A stretch of DNA of 64,000 nt. It comes from Streptomyces fumanus. GTDB taxonomy: Bacteria > Actinomycetota > Actinomycetes > Streptomycetales > Streptomycetaceae. Below the pieces are notes generated by a model, which ran no database searches, had not been told where the DNA came from, and was given only the letters and a program-made list of their open reading frames with translations. Position numbers and translations under genes: made by a program. Below are positions 50,320 through 58,366 of this stretch, one piece after another (positions within the stretch are counted from its first letter, which is position 1; every line of letters starts with the position of its first letter). Location: contig NZ_BNBI01000001.1 in assembly GCF_014655295.1 (NCBI RefSeq), positions 620,001 to 684,000 on the forward strand, given 5' to 3'.

Positions 50320-51842
50320 GCGACCCGGACGAGTTGCTGCGCATCGAGGGCGTCCGCAAGGTGTTCCCCGGCGTGGTCGCGCTCGACGGCGTGGATTTCG
50401 ATCTGCGCCGGGGCGAGGTGCATGTGCTGCTCGGTGAGAACGGCGCGGGCAAGAGCACCCTGATCAAGATGCTGTCCGGCGCCCACACGCCCGACGCGGG
50501 CCGGATCCTCGTCGGTGGCGAGGAGGTCCGCATCCACGGGGCGCAGGACGCCGAGCGGCTCGGGATCGCCACCATCTACCAGGAGTTCAACCTGGTCCCG
50601 GACCTGACCGTGGCCGAGAACATCTTCCTCGGGCGGCAGCCCCGGCGGTTCGGGATGATCGACCGCAAGGCCATGGACGCCGCCGCGGCCGTGCTCCTGG
50701 AGCGGGTCGGGGTCGAGGTGTCGCCGCGCACCCGGGTGCGGGAACTGGGCATCGCGCGGCTGCAGATGGTGGAGATCGCCAAGGCGCTGAGCCTGGACGC
50801 CCGGGTGCTGATCATGGACGAGCCGACCGCCGTGCTCACCTCGGAGGAGGTGGAGAAGCTCTTCGCCATCGTGCGCAGGCTGCGCGAGGACGGCGTCGGG
50901 ATCGTGTTCATCACCCATCACCTGGAGGAGATCGCCGCGCTCGGGGACCGGGTCACGGTGATCCGGGACGGGGCCAGTGTCGGGCAGGTGCCCGCCGCCA
51001 CGCCCGAGGACGAGCTGGTACGGCTCATGGTGGGGCGGTCGATCGAGCAGCAGTACCCGCGCGAACGGGCGGCGGCCGGTGCGCCGTTGCTCACGGTGGA
51101 GGGGCTGACCCGGGACGGGGTCTTCCACGACGTGAGCTTCGAGGTGCGGGCCGGCGAGGTGGTCGGCATCGCGGGGCTGGTGGGGGCCGGGCGGACCGAG
51201 GTGGTCCGGGCCGTGTTCGGCGCCGACCCCTACGACACCGGCAGCGTGCGGGTCGGCGGCACACCGCTGCGCCGGCACGACGTGAACGCCGCGATGGCGG
51301 CCGGGATCGGCCTGGTGCCCGAGGACCGCAAGGGCCAGGGGCTGGTGCTGGACGCCTCCGTCGAGGAGAACCTCGGGCTGGTCACCCTCCGGTCGGCCTC
51401 CCGCGCGGGCCTGGTCGACCTCCGGGCGCAGCGCGAGTCGGCCGCCCGGATCGCCGGGCAGCTCGGCGTGCGCATGGCGGGCCTCGGCCAGCAGGTGCGC
51501 ACCCTGTCCGGCGGCAACCAGCAGAAGGTCGTCATCGGCAAGTGGCTGCTGGCCGACACCAAGGTGCTGATCCTCGACGAGCCGACCCGGGGCATCGACG
51601 TCGGTGCCAAGGTCGAGATCTACCAGCTCGTCAACGAGCTGACCGCGCAGGGCGCCGCCGTCCTGATGATCTCCAGCGATCTGCCCGAGGTGCTCGGCAT
51701 GAGCGACCGGGTGCTGGTGATGGCGCAGGGCCGGATCGCCGGCGAACTCACCGCCGCCGAGGCCACCCAGGACGCCGTGATGGCGCTCGCCGTCGGCACC
51801 ACGAACCACAGCAACGGAACGGAGGCCCCCGGTGGCCACTGA
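50316..51842 (+). CDS. rbsA: Ribose ABC importer, double ATPase subunit
   Basis: The 508-residue protein has two ABC domains. The first has Walker A GENGAGKST near residue 38, a LGIARLQMVEIAKALS region and LIMDEPTAVLTSEE. The second has the degenerate P-loop GLVGAGRTEVVRAVFG, LSGGNQQKV and LILDEPTRGIDVGAK. This is the standard RbsA/MglA layout in which the second site is weak. It energises ribose uptake through the RbsC part of the next protein. It overlaps rbsR by 4 bases and the next gene by 11. Confidence 0.95.
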   Translation: MSDPDELLRIEGVRKVFPGVVALDGVDFDLRRGEVHVLLGENGAGKSTLIKMLSGAHTPDAGRILVGGEEVRIHGAQDAERLGIATIYQEFNLVPDLTVAENIFLGRQPRRFGMIDRKAMDAAAAVLLERVGVEVSPRTRVRELGIARLQMVEIAKALSLDARVLIMDEPTAVLTSEEVEKLFAIVRRLREDGVGIVFITHHLEEIAALGDRVTVIRDGASVGQVPAATPEDELVRLMVGRSIEQQYPRERAAAGAPLLTVEGLTRDGVFHDVSFEVRAGEVVGIAGLVGAGRTEVVRAVFGADPYDTGSVRVGGTPLRRHDVNAAMAAGIGLVPEDRKGQGLVLDASVEENLGLVTLRSASRAGLVDLRAQRESAARIAGQLGVRMAGLGQQVRTLSGGNQQKVVIGKWLLADTKVLILDEPTRGIDVGAKVEIYQLVNELTAQGAAVLMISSDLPEVLGMSDRVLVMAQGRIAGELTAAEATQDAVMALAVGTTNHSNGTEAPGGH

Positions 51843-53778
51843 CACCCTCAAGAGCAAGCCGGGCGCCCCGGGCGGGCTGCGCCGCCTGCTGCTCGACAAC
51901 GGCGCGCTGACCGCGCTGATCGTCCTCGTCATCGCCATGTCGGCGCTGTCCGGGGACTTCCTGACCACGGACAACCTGCTCAACGTCGGCGTGCAGGCGG
52001 CGGTGACCGCGATCCTGGCGTTCGGCGTCACCTTCGTGATCGTCTCGGCCGGCATCGACCTGTCGGTCGGTTCGGTGGCCGCGCTGTCGGCGACCGTGCT
52101 GGCGTGGACCGCCTCCCAGGCCGGGGTGCCGGTGCCGGTGGCCGTGCTGCTGGCGGTGCTGACCGGTGCCGCCTGCGGCCTGGTCAACGGCTTCCTCGTG
52201 TCGTACGGGAAGCTGCCGCCGTTCATCGCGACGCTGGCCATGCTGTCGGTGGGGCGCGGTCTGTCGCTGGTGATCTCGCAGGGGTCGCCGATCCCGTTCC
52301 CCGACTCGGTCTCGCACCTCGGGGACACGCTGGGCGGCTGGCTGCCCGCGCCGGTGCTGGTGATGATCGTGCTGGGGCTGGTGACGGCCCTGGTGCTGGG
52401 GCGGACGTACATCGGCCGGTCGATGTACGCGATCGGCGGCAACGAGGAGGCCGCGCGACTGTCGGGGCTGCGGGTGAAGCGGCAGAAGCTGGCGATCTAC
52501 GCGTTCTCCGGGCTGTTCGCCGCCGCCGCGGGCATCGTGCTCGCCGCCCGGCTCTCCTCCGCGCAGCCGCAGGCCGCGCAGGGGTACGAGCTGGACGCCA
52601 TCGCGGCGGTCGTCATCGGCGGGGCGTCGCTGGCGGGCGGCACCGGCAAGGCGTCGGGGACGCTGATCGGCGCGCTGATCCTGGCGGTGCTGCGCAACGG
52701 CCTCAACCTGCTGTCGGTGTCGGCGTTCTGGCAGCAGGTCGTCATCGGTGTCGTCATAGCCCTGGCGGTGCTGCTGGACACCGTGCGCCGCAAGGCGGGG
52801 GCGGCCCCGGCACCGGCCGGCGCCTCCTCCGGCGGCGGCAGGGGCAGGCAGGCGGTCACCTACGTGATCGCGGCCGTGGTCGCCGTCGCGGTGGCCGGCG
52901 CGACCTCGCTGCTGCACGGCGGCGCCGAGGCGGGCACCAGGCAGAAGATCGGCCTGTCGCTGTCGACGCTGAACAACCCCTTCTTCGTACAGATCCGGGC
53001 CGGCGCGCAGGAAGAGGCACGGAAGCTGGGCGTCGACCTGACCGTCACGGACGCGCAGAACGACGCCTCGCAGCAGGCCAACCAGGTGCAGAACTTCACC
53101 AGCGAGGGCCTGTCGGCGGTCGTGGTCAACCCGGTCGACTCCGACGCGGCCGGCCCCTCGGTGCGCTCGGCGAACAAGGCCGGCATCCCGGTCGTCGCCG
53201 TGGACCGCGGCGTCAACAAGGCGGACACGGCCGCGCTGGTCGCCTCCGACAACGTCGAGGGCGGTGAGCTGGGCGCGAAGGCGCTCGCCGAGAAGCTGGG
53301 CGGCAAGGGCACCATCGTGATCCTCCAGGGGCAGGCGGGCACCTCCGCCAGCCGGGAGCGCGGGGCGGGCTTCGCCGCCGGGCTGAAGAAGTACCCGGGG
53401 ATCAAGGTGGTCGCCAAGCAGCCCGCGGACTTCGACCGCACCAAGGGCCTGGACGTGATGACCAACCTGCTCCAGGCTCATCCCGGCATCAGCGGCGTCT
53501 TCGCGGAGAACGACGAGATGGCGCTCGGCGCGATCAAGGCGCTGGGTGCCAAGGCCGGGAAGTCCGTGCAGGTCGTCGGCTTCGACGGCACGCCGGACGG
53601 GCTGAAGGCCGTCCAGGACGGCACGTTGTACGCGTCGGTGGCGCAGCAGCCGACGGAACTGGGCAGGATCGCCGTGGACAACGCGCTGCGGGCGGCCGAG
53701 GGGAAGCGGGTCGAGGAGACGGTGAAGGTCCCGGTGAAGGTCGTCACCCGGCAGAACGTGGCCGGCTTCGACGGCTGA
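51832..53778 (+). CDS. rbsCB: RbsC-RbsB fusion: ribose permease with tethered binding protein
   Basis: The 648-residue fusion has an RbsC-type permease at 1-325 (AFGVTFVIVSAGIDLSVGSV, IGGNEEAARLSGLRVKR, GGASLAGGTGKASGT). An extra TM follows at 342-363. A ribose-binding domain runs from about 371 to the end (IGLSLSTLNNPFFVQIRAGAQEEA, NPVDSDAAGPSV, VVAVDRGVN, VFAENDEMALGA, VGFDGTPDGL). The binding protein, normally separate and lipid-anchored, is covalently joined to the permease here. The GTG start at 51832 overlaps rbsA by 11 bases. Confidence 0.93.
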   Translation: MATDTLKSKPGAPGGLRRLLLDNGALTALIVLVIAMSALSGDFLTTDNLLNVGVQAAVTAILAFGVTFVIVSAGIDLSVGSVAALSATVLAWTASQAGVPVPVAVLLAVLTGAACGLVNGFLVSYGKLPPFIATLAMLSVGRGLSLVISQGSPIPFPDSVSHLGDTLGGWLPAPVLVMIVLGLVTALVLGRTYIGRSMYAIGGNEEAARLSGLRVKRQKLAIYAFSGLFAAAAGIVLAARLSSAQPQAAQGYELDAIAAVVIGGASLAGGTGKASGTLIGALILAVLRNGLNLLSVSAFWQQVVIGVVIALAVLLDTVRRKAGAAPAPAGASSGGGRGRQAVTYVIAAVVAVAVAGATSLLHGGAEAGTRQKIGLSLSTLNNPFFVQIRAGAQEEARKLGVDLTVTDAQNDASQQANQVQNFTSEGLSAVVVNPVDSDAAGPSVRSANKAGIPVVAVDRGVNKADTAALVASDNVEGGELGAKALAEKLGGKGTIVILQGQAGTSASRERGAGFAAGLKKYPGIKVVAKQPADFDRTKGLDVMTNLLQAHPGISGVFAENDEMALGAIKALGAKAGKSVQVVGFDGTPDGLKAVQDGTLYASVAQQPTELGRIAVDNALRAAEGKRVEETVKVPVKVVTRQNVAGFDG

Positions 53779-53790
53779 CACACAGCACCC

Positions 53791-53819
53791 GGGCGGGCGG
53801 TCGGCGCGACCGCCCGCCC
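53791..53819 (+). terminator. 13-bp hairpin between rbsCB and rbsK
   Basis: GGGCGGGCGGTCG pairs with its exact complement around GCG. It starts 12 bases after the rbsCB stop and lies inside the operon, so it may partly stop transcription or stabilise the upstream mRNA, lowering kinase expression. Confidence 0.7.
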
Positions 53820-53846
53820 CCGTGATTTCGAGCGGGGAGACAACCC

Positions 53847-54749
53847 ATGTACGACTACGACCTGCTGATCGTGGGGTCGGCCAACGCCGACCTGGTGATC
53901 GGCGTCGAGCGGCGCCCGGCGGCCGGGGAGACGGTGCTCGGCTCCGACCTGGCCGTCCACCCCGGCGGCAAGGGCGCCAACCAGGCGGTCGCCGCCGCCC
54001 GGCTCGGCGCCCGTACGGCGCTGCTGGCCCGGGTCGGCGACGACGACCACGGCAAGCTGCTGCTGGACTCGCAGCGGACGGCCGGCGTCGACACGGTGGG
54101 CGTCCTGGTGGGCGAGGTGCCCACCGGGGTGGCGCTGATCACCGTGGACCCGTCCGGCGACAACAGCATCGTCGTCTCGCCGGGCGCCAATGGGCGGCTG
54201 ACCCCCGGTGACATCCGGGCCGCGGCCAGCCTCTTCCACGCCTCCCGGGTGGTGTCCACGCAGTTGGAGATCCCGCTGGAGACGGTCGTGGAGGTGGTGC
54301 GCAGCCTGGCGCCGGGCAGCCGCTTCGTCCTCAACCCGTCCCCGCCGCGGGCGCTGCCCCGCGAGGTGCTGGACGCCTGCGACCCGCTGATCGTCAACGA
54401 GCACGAGGCGAAGGTGATCCTCGGGACCTCGCGCGTGGGTGACACCCCCGAGGACTGGGCCCGCATCCTGCTCGCCAAGGGTCCCCGCTCGGTGGTGATC
54501 ACCCTGGGCGCCGAGGGCGCGCTGGTGGCGTCGGCGGACGGGGCCCGGCGGATTCCGGCGGTCCGGGTCGACCCGGTCGACACCACGGGCGCGGGCGACG
54601 CGTTCACCGCCGCGCTGGCCTGGCGCCTTGGCACCGGCGAGTCCCTGGCGGAGGCGGCGGCGTACGCGGCCCGGGTCGGCGCGGCGGCGGTCACGAAGGC
54701 GGGGGCGCAAGCCTCGTATCCGACGGCGGCGGAGGTCGAGGCCCTGTGA
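53847..54749 (+). CDS. rbsK: Ribokinase
   Basis: The 300-residue PfkB-family kinase has the N-terminal VVGSANADLV-like segment, HPGGKGANQAVAAARLGA, an RVGDDDHGKLLLD substrate region and VDPVDTTGAGDAFTAALAW with the anion hole and catalytic Asp. It phosphorylates ribose to ribose 5-phosphate. It starts at the ATG at 53847 after GGGGAGA. The stop overlaps rbsD by GTGA. Confidence 0.95.
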   Translation: MYDYDLLIVGSANADLVIGVERRPAAGETVLGSDLAVHPGGKGANQAVAAARLGARTALLARVGDDDHGKLLLDSQRTAGVDTVGVLVGEVPTGVALITVDPSGDNSIVVSPGANGRLTPGDIRAAASLFHASRVVSTQLEIPLETVVEVVRSLAPGSRFVLNPSPPRALPREVLDACDPLIVNEHEAKVILGTSRVGDTPEDWARILLAKGPRSVVITLGAEGALVASADGARRIPAVRVDPVDTTGAGDAFTAALAWRLGTGESLAEAAAYAARVGAAAVTKAGAQASYPTAAEVEAL

Positions 54750-55135
54750 AGAAGGCCGGGATACTCAACCGCCACCTCGCCGGTGCCCTCGCCGAACTGG
54801 GCCACGGCGACGGGGTGCTGGTGTGCGACGCGGGGATGCCGATCCCGGCCGGCCCGCGCGTGGTGGACCTGGCGTTCCGGGCCGGGGTGCCGTCGTTCGC
54901 GGAGGTCGTCGACGGGCTGCTGGCGGAGCTGGTCGTGGAGGGCGCGACGGCCGCCGAGGAGGTACGGACGGCGAACCCGGCGGCGGCGGCCCTGCTCGAC
55001 GGGCACTTCCCCGCCCTGGACCTGGTCCCGCACGAGCGCCTGAAGCACCTGTCGGCGGGCGCCCGCCTGGTGGTGCGGACCGGGGAGGCCCGGCCGTACG
55101 CCAATGTGCTGCTGCGGTGCGGGGTGTTCTTCTAG
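54746..55135 (+). CDS. rbsD: D-ribose pyranase
   Basis: The 129-residue protein has the RbsD signature KKAGILNRHLAGALAELGHGDGVLVCDAGMPIP with the catalytic His at about residue 9-10 of the motif. The C-terminal HERLKHLSAGARLVVRTGEARPYANVLLRCGVFF closes the decameric ring site. It interconverts ribose pyranose and furanose forms so that RbsK receives furanose. The GTG start overlaps the rbsK stop. The last codons form the first unit of a three-copy 16-bp repeat. Confidence 0.93.
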   Translation: MKKAGILNRHLAGALAELGHGDGVLVCDAGMPIPAGPRVVDLAFRAGVPSFAEVVDGLLAELVVEGATAAEEVRTANPAAAALLDGHFPALDLVPHERLKHLSAGARLVVRTGEARPYANVLLRCGVFF

Positions 55136-55171
55136 CCCCGTGTTCTTCTGGCGCCGTGTTCTTCCGGCGGC
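55124..55171 (+). repeat. Three tandem 16-bp repeats at the rbsD stop
   Basis: GTGTTCTTCT or GTGTTCTTCC begins at 55124, 55140 and 55156, exactly 16 bases apart. The first unit contains the rbsD stop codon. The repeats probably arose by slippage. They precede the operon terminator. Confidence 0.85.
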
Positions 55172-55196
55172 CGGTCGTGCCGGGCCCGTCATGATT

Positions 55197-55229
55197 CGAG
55201 GGGGCCCGGTCGCCGACCGGGCCCCCTCG
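55197..55229. terminator. Terminator of the rbs operon
   Basis: CGAGGGGGCCCGGTC pairs with its exact complement around a 3-base loop, followed by GGTTTCC. It is 61 bases after the rbsD stop. Confidence 0.9.
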
Positions 55230-55801
55230 GGTTTCCCCTCCTGCCAGGACACCCGTGATCCCCCCCGAGATCCCCCCGGGGTGTCCTGATGCCAAGTACG
55301 ACCCGTCGGGTGGGGGAAGGGTTGCACGGGTGCCCGGGTTTTTTTCGGTGCCCGGTCGTGCTCTCGTTCCCTTCGCAAACTGAGCGCTTGCTGAGCGGCG
55401 TCGACCGGTCGGTGGCCCAACGTGGCCGGTCCGCCCGACCGGAGGGGGCCGTGCGGCGATCATTGCTGACGGAAGTACGGATTTTGACGGAGGTTCCGTC
55501 ATCTTGCGGGTGTGAGATACGCGACTTCCGGTCCCGGAACTGGCACCCCGTCACGTCAGACGCATATGCAACGGCACTGGCAGTCGCCTTGATCGCCACA
55601 ACCGTGGCATCCGGGTCAACCGGCCCGGCACGGCGTGCCCTTCCGGTGGGGAGGTGATCACCCTCAGGAGTGGGCCGGACTCGCCGTGGTTGTCGCTGGT
55701 GACCGGTACTGTATGGCGCTATCACCGCTCCCCGGCCCGGCCGCGCCTCGTGGGCTCCCTCGCGAGGTTCACGAACGTGGACCAGAAAGGGGAACGGCCT
55801 G
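55230..55801. other. 572-bp intergenic region with inverted repeat
   Basis: No convincing gene was found. The section 55460-55620 is relatively AT-rich and carries the hairpin/operator TGACGGA-GGT-TCCGTCA at 55485-55501, with another TGACGGA at 55467. A promoter for the 39-residue ORF should lie between about 55660 and 55780. Confidence 0.5.
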
Positions 55802-55921
55802 ATGGCTGCAGAGCCAGAAGGGCACCGGAACACCAAAGCGGACCGGTTCTACAACAAGGTCCGCTGGCTCGGGCCGCTCGCCGGGATCTACAAGATCCTG
55901 CGGGAGCTGCTGAGCCACTGA
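55802..55921 (+). CDS. 39-residue small protein
   Basis: An ORF of 40 codons starts at the ATG at 55802 with AAGGGG ten bases upstream. The product begins MAAEPEGHRNTKADRFYNKV and ends LRELLSH. The N-terminal half is charged. The C-terminal half (WLGPLAGIYKILRELL) is an amphipathic or membrane-binding helix. GC-rich third positions and an immediate hairpin terminator support a real gene. No family was recognised. It could be a membrane-associated regulator or a conserved small protein of Streptomyces. Confidence 0.6.
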   Translation: MAAEPEGHRNTKADRFYNKVRWLGPLAGIYKILRELLSH

Positions 55922-55928
55922 GGGAAGA

Positions 55929-55950
55929 GCCCCGGCCCGAGGGCCGGGGC
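55929..55950 (+). terminator. 10-bp hairpin after the 39-residue ORF
   Basis: GCCCCGGCCC and GGGCCGGGGC flank a two-base spacer 7 bases after the stop codon. No T-run follows. Confidence 0.75.
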
Positions 55951-55972
55951 CCAGCCCGTTCTGGTGCTGTCG

Positions 55973-56084
55973 GAGAGCCTCATCTCGGTAGCTGGCCAGC
56001 CTCGGAGATGGGGCTCTCACTCTGCCCGCGGCGCTCCCGTGAGCCCGCCGAAAGGGCGGGAATGCACGTGCAGCGCGTACGCGC
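55973..56084. repeat. Cluster of four palindromes/hairpins
   Basis: The 14-bp arms GAGAGCCTCATCTC (55973) and GAGATGGGGCTCTC (56005, one G-U pair) enclose the perfect palindrome GCTGGCCAGC. Next come CCCGCC-GAAAG-GGCGGG (56044-56060), then the perfect palindromes TGCACGTGCA (56063) and GCGCGTACGCGC (56073). They may form a structured RNA or protein-binding array. Confidence 0.7.
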
Positions 56085-56375
56085 AGCCCCCATCTTGCCT
56101 TGCGAGGGAGGGCGTATGCGAGACCTGCCGACGGGTTGAGAGAGTGAACGGATATCTGTTTTCGGTGCGCAATCGGGCATTCGGCCAGTTCAGAAATGCG
56201 TTCCTGATCCGCCGGGGTGACGCATACCACAGAGGGAATTACGGCATCCGCTCCGGCCGATGCGGAACGGATGTCCTGTACGCCCCGGTCTACCGTCCGG
56301 TATTCGGAGTATCCGGATAACGGCCGCATATGCTACAGCACGGCACTGACGGTGTGGTTCATGTCCTTGGCTCCC

Positions 56376-57209
56376 TCACAGCGCCGTGTGCGTCACGAAC
56401 CGGTGGGCCGTCTCGGCCAGCACCTCCCGGCCGTCGCGGGACCACAGCGCCTCGTTGAACAGCTCGACCTCGATCGGGCCGGTGTAGCCGGCCGCCTCGA
56501 CATGGCCCTGCCACTCGCGCAGGTCGATCGAGCCGTCGCCGAGCTGGCCCCGGCCGTTGAGGACGCCCTCGGGCAGGGGGGTGGTCCAGTCGGCGAGCTG
56601 GAAGGTGTGGATGCGGCCGCCCGCGCCCGCCCGGGCGATCTCCGCGGGCGCCCGGTCGTCCCACCAGACGTGGTACGTGTCGACGGTGACGCCGACCTGG
56701 TGGGCGGGGAAGCGTTCGGCGAGGTCCAGGGCCTGCGTCAGGGTGGAGACCACACAGCGGTCGGCCGCGTACATGGGGTGCAGCGGCTCGATGGCCAGGC
56801 GGACGCCGTGTTCCCCGGCGTAGGGGGCGAGTTCGGCGAGCGCGTCGGCGATGCGTTCGCGGGCGGCGGCCAGGCTCCGCTCGCCCGGGGGCAGGCCGCC
56901 GGAGACCAGCACCAGGGTGTCGGTGCCGAGCGCGGCGGCCTCGTCGACCGCCCGCCGGTTGTCGGCCAGGGCCGCGGCCCGCGCCTCCGGGTCGGTGGCG
57001 GTGAGGAAGCCGCCCCGGCACAGGGTGGTGACGGTCAGGCCCGCGTCGCGGACCAGCTTGGCCGCCGCTGCCACGCCGTACTCCTGGACGGGTTCGCGCC
57101 ACAGGCCCACGTTGATCACGCCCAGGTCGCGGCAGGCGGCGGCCAGGTCGGGCAGGGTGAGCTGCTTGACCGTCATCTGGTTGATGCTGAAGCGTGCGAG
57201 ATCGGTCAC
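56376..57209 (-). CDS. Sugar phosphate isomerase/epimerase (TIM barrel)
   Basis: The 277-residue protein (GTG start at 57209, GTGA overlap with the upstream gene) has the xylose-isomerase-like AP-endonuclease-2 fold. Segments include VINVGLWREPVQEYG, VTTLCRGGFLT, RLAIEPLHPMYAADRCVVSTL, VGVTVDTYHVWWD and IHTFQLADWTTPLP, with Glu, Asp and His metal ligands visible. It ends with EVELFNEALWSRDGREVL. It probably isomerises a keto sugar in the pathway of this operon. It is the last gene of a three-gene operon divergent from a LacI regulator. Confidence 0.87.
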   Translation of the reverse strand: MTDLARFSINQMTVKQLTLPDLAAACRDLGVINVGLWREPVQEYGVAAAAKLVRDAGLTVTTLCRGGFLTATDPEARAAALADNRRAVDEAAALGTDTLVLVSGGLPPGERSLAAARERIADALAELAPYAGEHGVRLAIEPLHPMYAADRCVVSTLTQALDLAERFPAHQVGVTVDTYHVWWDDRAPAEIARAGAGGRIHTFQLADWTTPLPEGVLNGRGQLGDGSIDLREWQGHVEAAGYTGPIEVELFNEALWSRDGREVLAETAHRFVTHTAL

Positions 57210-58366
57210 CGGTCGACTCCGTACAGGGCGAGCAGGGTCCGCATCCGCTCCTCGGCGAGCTTGGGGTCGGGGAACAGGCCCAGACCGTCGGCGAGTTCGT
57301 AGGCGCGGGCGAGGTGGGGCAGGGAACGGGCCGACTGCAGGCCGCCGACCATGGTGAAGTGGCGCTGGTGGCCGGCCAGCCAGGCGAGGAACACCACGCC
57401 CGTCTTGTAGAACCGGGTCGGAGCCTGGAAGAGGTGGCGGGAGAGCTCCACCGTGGGGTCGAGCAGGGCGCGGAAGCCCGGCACGTCCCCCGTGTCCAGG
57501 ACCCGGACCGCCTCGGCGGCCAGCGGGCCCAGCGGGTCGAAGATGCCGAGCAGGGCGTGGCTGAAGCCCTGCTCGTCCCCGGCGATCAGCTCCGGGTAGT
57601 GGAAGTCGTCGCCGGTGTAGCAGCGCACGCCGTGCGGGAGGCGGCGGCGCAGCTCGACCTCGCGCCGGGCGTCGAGCAGCGAGACCTTGATGCCGTCGAC
57701 CTTGTCGGGGTGGGCGGCGATGACCTCCAGGAAGGTGCCGGTCGCCGCGTCCAGGTCGGACGAGCCCCAGTAGCCCTCCAGCGCCGGGTCGAACATGGGG
57801 CCGAGCCAGTGCAGGACGACCGGCTCGGCGGCCTGGCGCAGCAGGTGGCCGTAGACCTCCAGGTAGTCCTCGGGGCCGCGGGCCGTGGCGGCCAGGGCGC
57901 GGGAGGCCATCAGGATGGCCTGGGCGCCCGCCTCCTCGACGACCGCGAGCTGCTCCTCGTAGGCGGCGCGGATCTCCGCGAGGGTGCGGGGGCCGGCGGG
58001 GGCGAGCTGGTCGGTGCCCACACCGCAGGCGATCCGGCCGCCGGTGGCCCGGGCCTCGGCGGCGGAGCGGCGGATCAGCTCGGCCGCGCCCGCCCAGTCC
58101 AGGCCCATGCCGCGCTGGGCGGTGTCCATCGCCTCGGCGACGCCCAGGCCGTGCGACCACAGGTGGCGGCGGAAGGCGAGGGTGGCGTCCCAGTCGACGG
58201 CGGCCGGCGCGTCGGGACTCACATCGGCGTACGGGTCGGCGACGACGTGCGCCGCGGAGAAGACCGTACGCGAGGTGAAAGCGCTTCCGGGGGTGAGGGC
58301 GAGGGCCTCGCCGCGGGGTTCGTACGCCCGCAGTGTGCCGTCGGCGCCCGGCAGGTGGAGGGTCAC
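57206..58366 (-). CDS. DUF993 dihydrodipicolinate synthase-like aldolase/lyase
   Basis: The 386-residue protein (GTG at 58366, overlapping the upstream stop) resembles the DUF993 group of the DapA/NAL TIM-barrel family: VAEAMDTAQRGMGLDW, ACGVGTDQLAP, ILMASRALAA, KVDGIKVSLLDA and CYTGDDFHYPELI. The Lys of GIKVSLLD is the likely Schiff-base residue, as in DapA-type enzymes. It probably cleaves or hydrates a sugar-acid intermediate. A LacI-type site at 58277-58288 lies within its start region. Its substrate is unknown. Confidence 0.82.
   Translation of the reverse strand: MTLHLPGADGTLRAYEPRGEALALTPGSAFTSRTVFSAAHVVADPYADVSPDAPAAVDWDATLAFRRHLWSHGLGVAEAMDTAQRGMGLDWAGAAELIRRSAAEARATGGRIACGVGTDQLAPAGPRTLAEIRAAYEEQLAVVEEAGAQAILMASRALAATARGPEDYLEVYGHLLRQAAEPVVLHWLGPMFDPALEGYWGSSDLDAATGTFLEVIAAHPDKVDGIKVSLLDARREVELRRRLPHGVRCYTGDDFHYPELIAGDEQGFSHALLGIFDPLGPLAAEAVRVLDTGDVPGFRALLDPTVELSRHLFQAPTRFYKTGVVFLAWLAGHQRHFTMVGGLQSARSLPHLARAYELADGLGLFPDPKLAEERMRTLLALYGVDR
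58277..58288. promoter_or_regulatory. Intragenic LacI-type operator-like site
   Basis: GAAAGCGCTTCC, centred on the palindrome AAGCGCTT, matches the core of the operator at 59565-59584. It is about 80 bases inside the DUF993 gene and could be an auxiliary (looping) operator. Confidence 0.55.

Larger units (their letters stand above)
55922..56375. other. 454-bp region between convergent genes, gene-free
   Basis: It contains the palindrome cluster (55929-56084) and then a lower-GC stretch (about 56140-56370) with ATATC, AATTACGG and ATATGCTAC words, unlike the surroundings. Reading frames here have poor third-position GC and no recognisable protein. It may be a remnant of inserted DNA. Confidence 0.45.

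Noticed and set aside
55769-56329. 186-residue minus-strand frame in the palindrome region
   Set aside because: Third positions are not GC-biased, it overlaps the 39-residue ORF antisense and no domain is visible.
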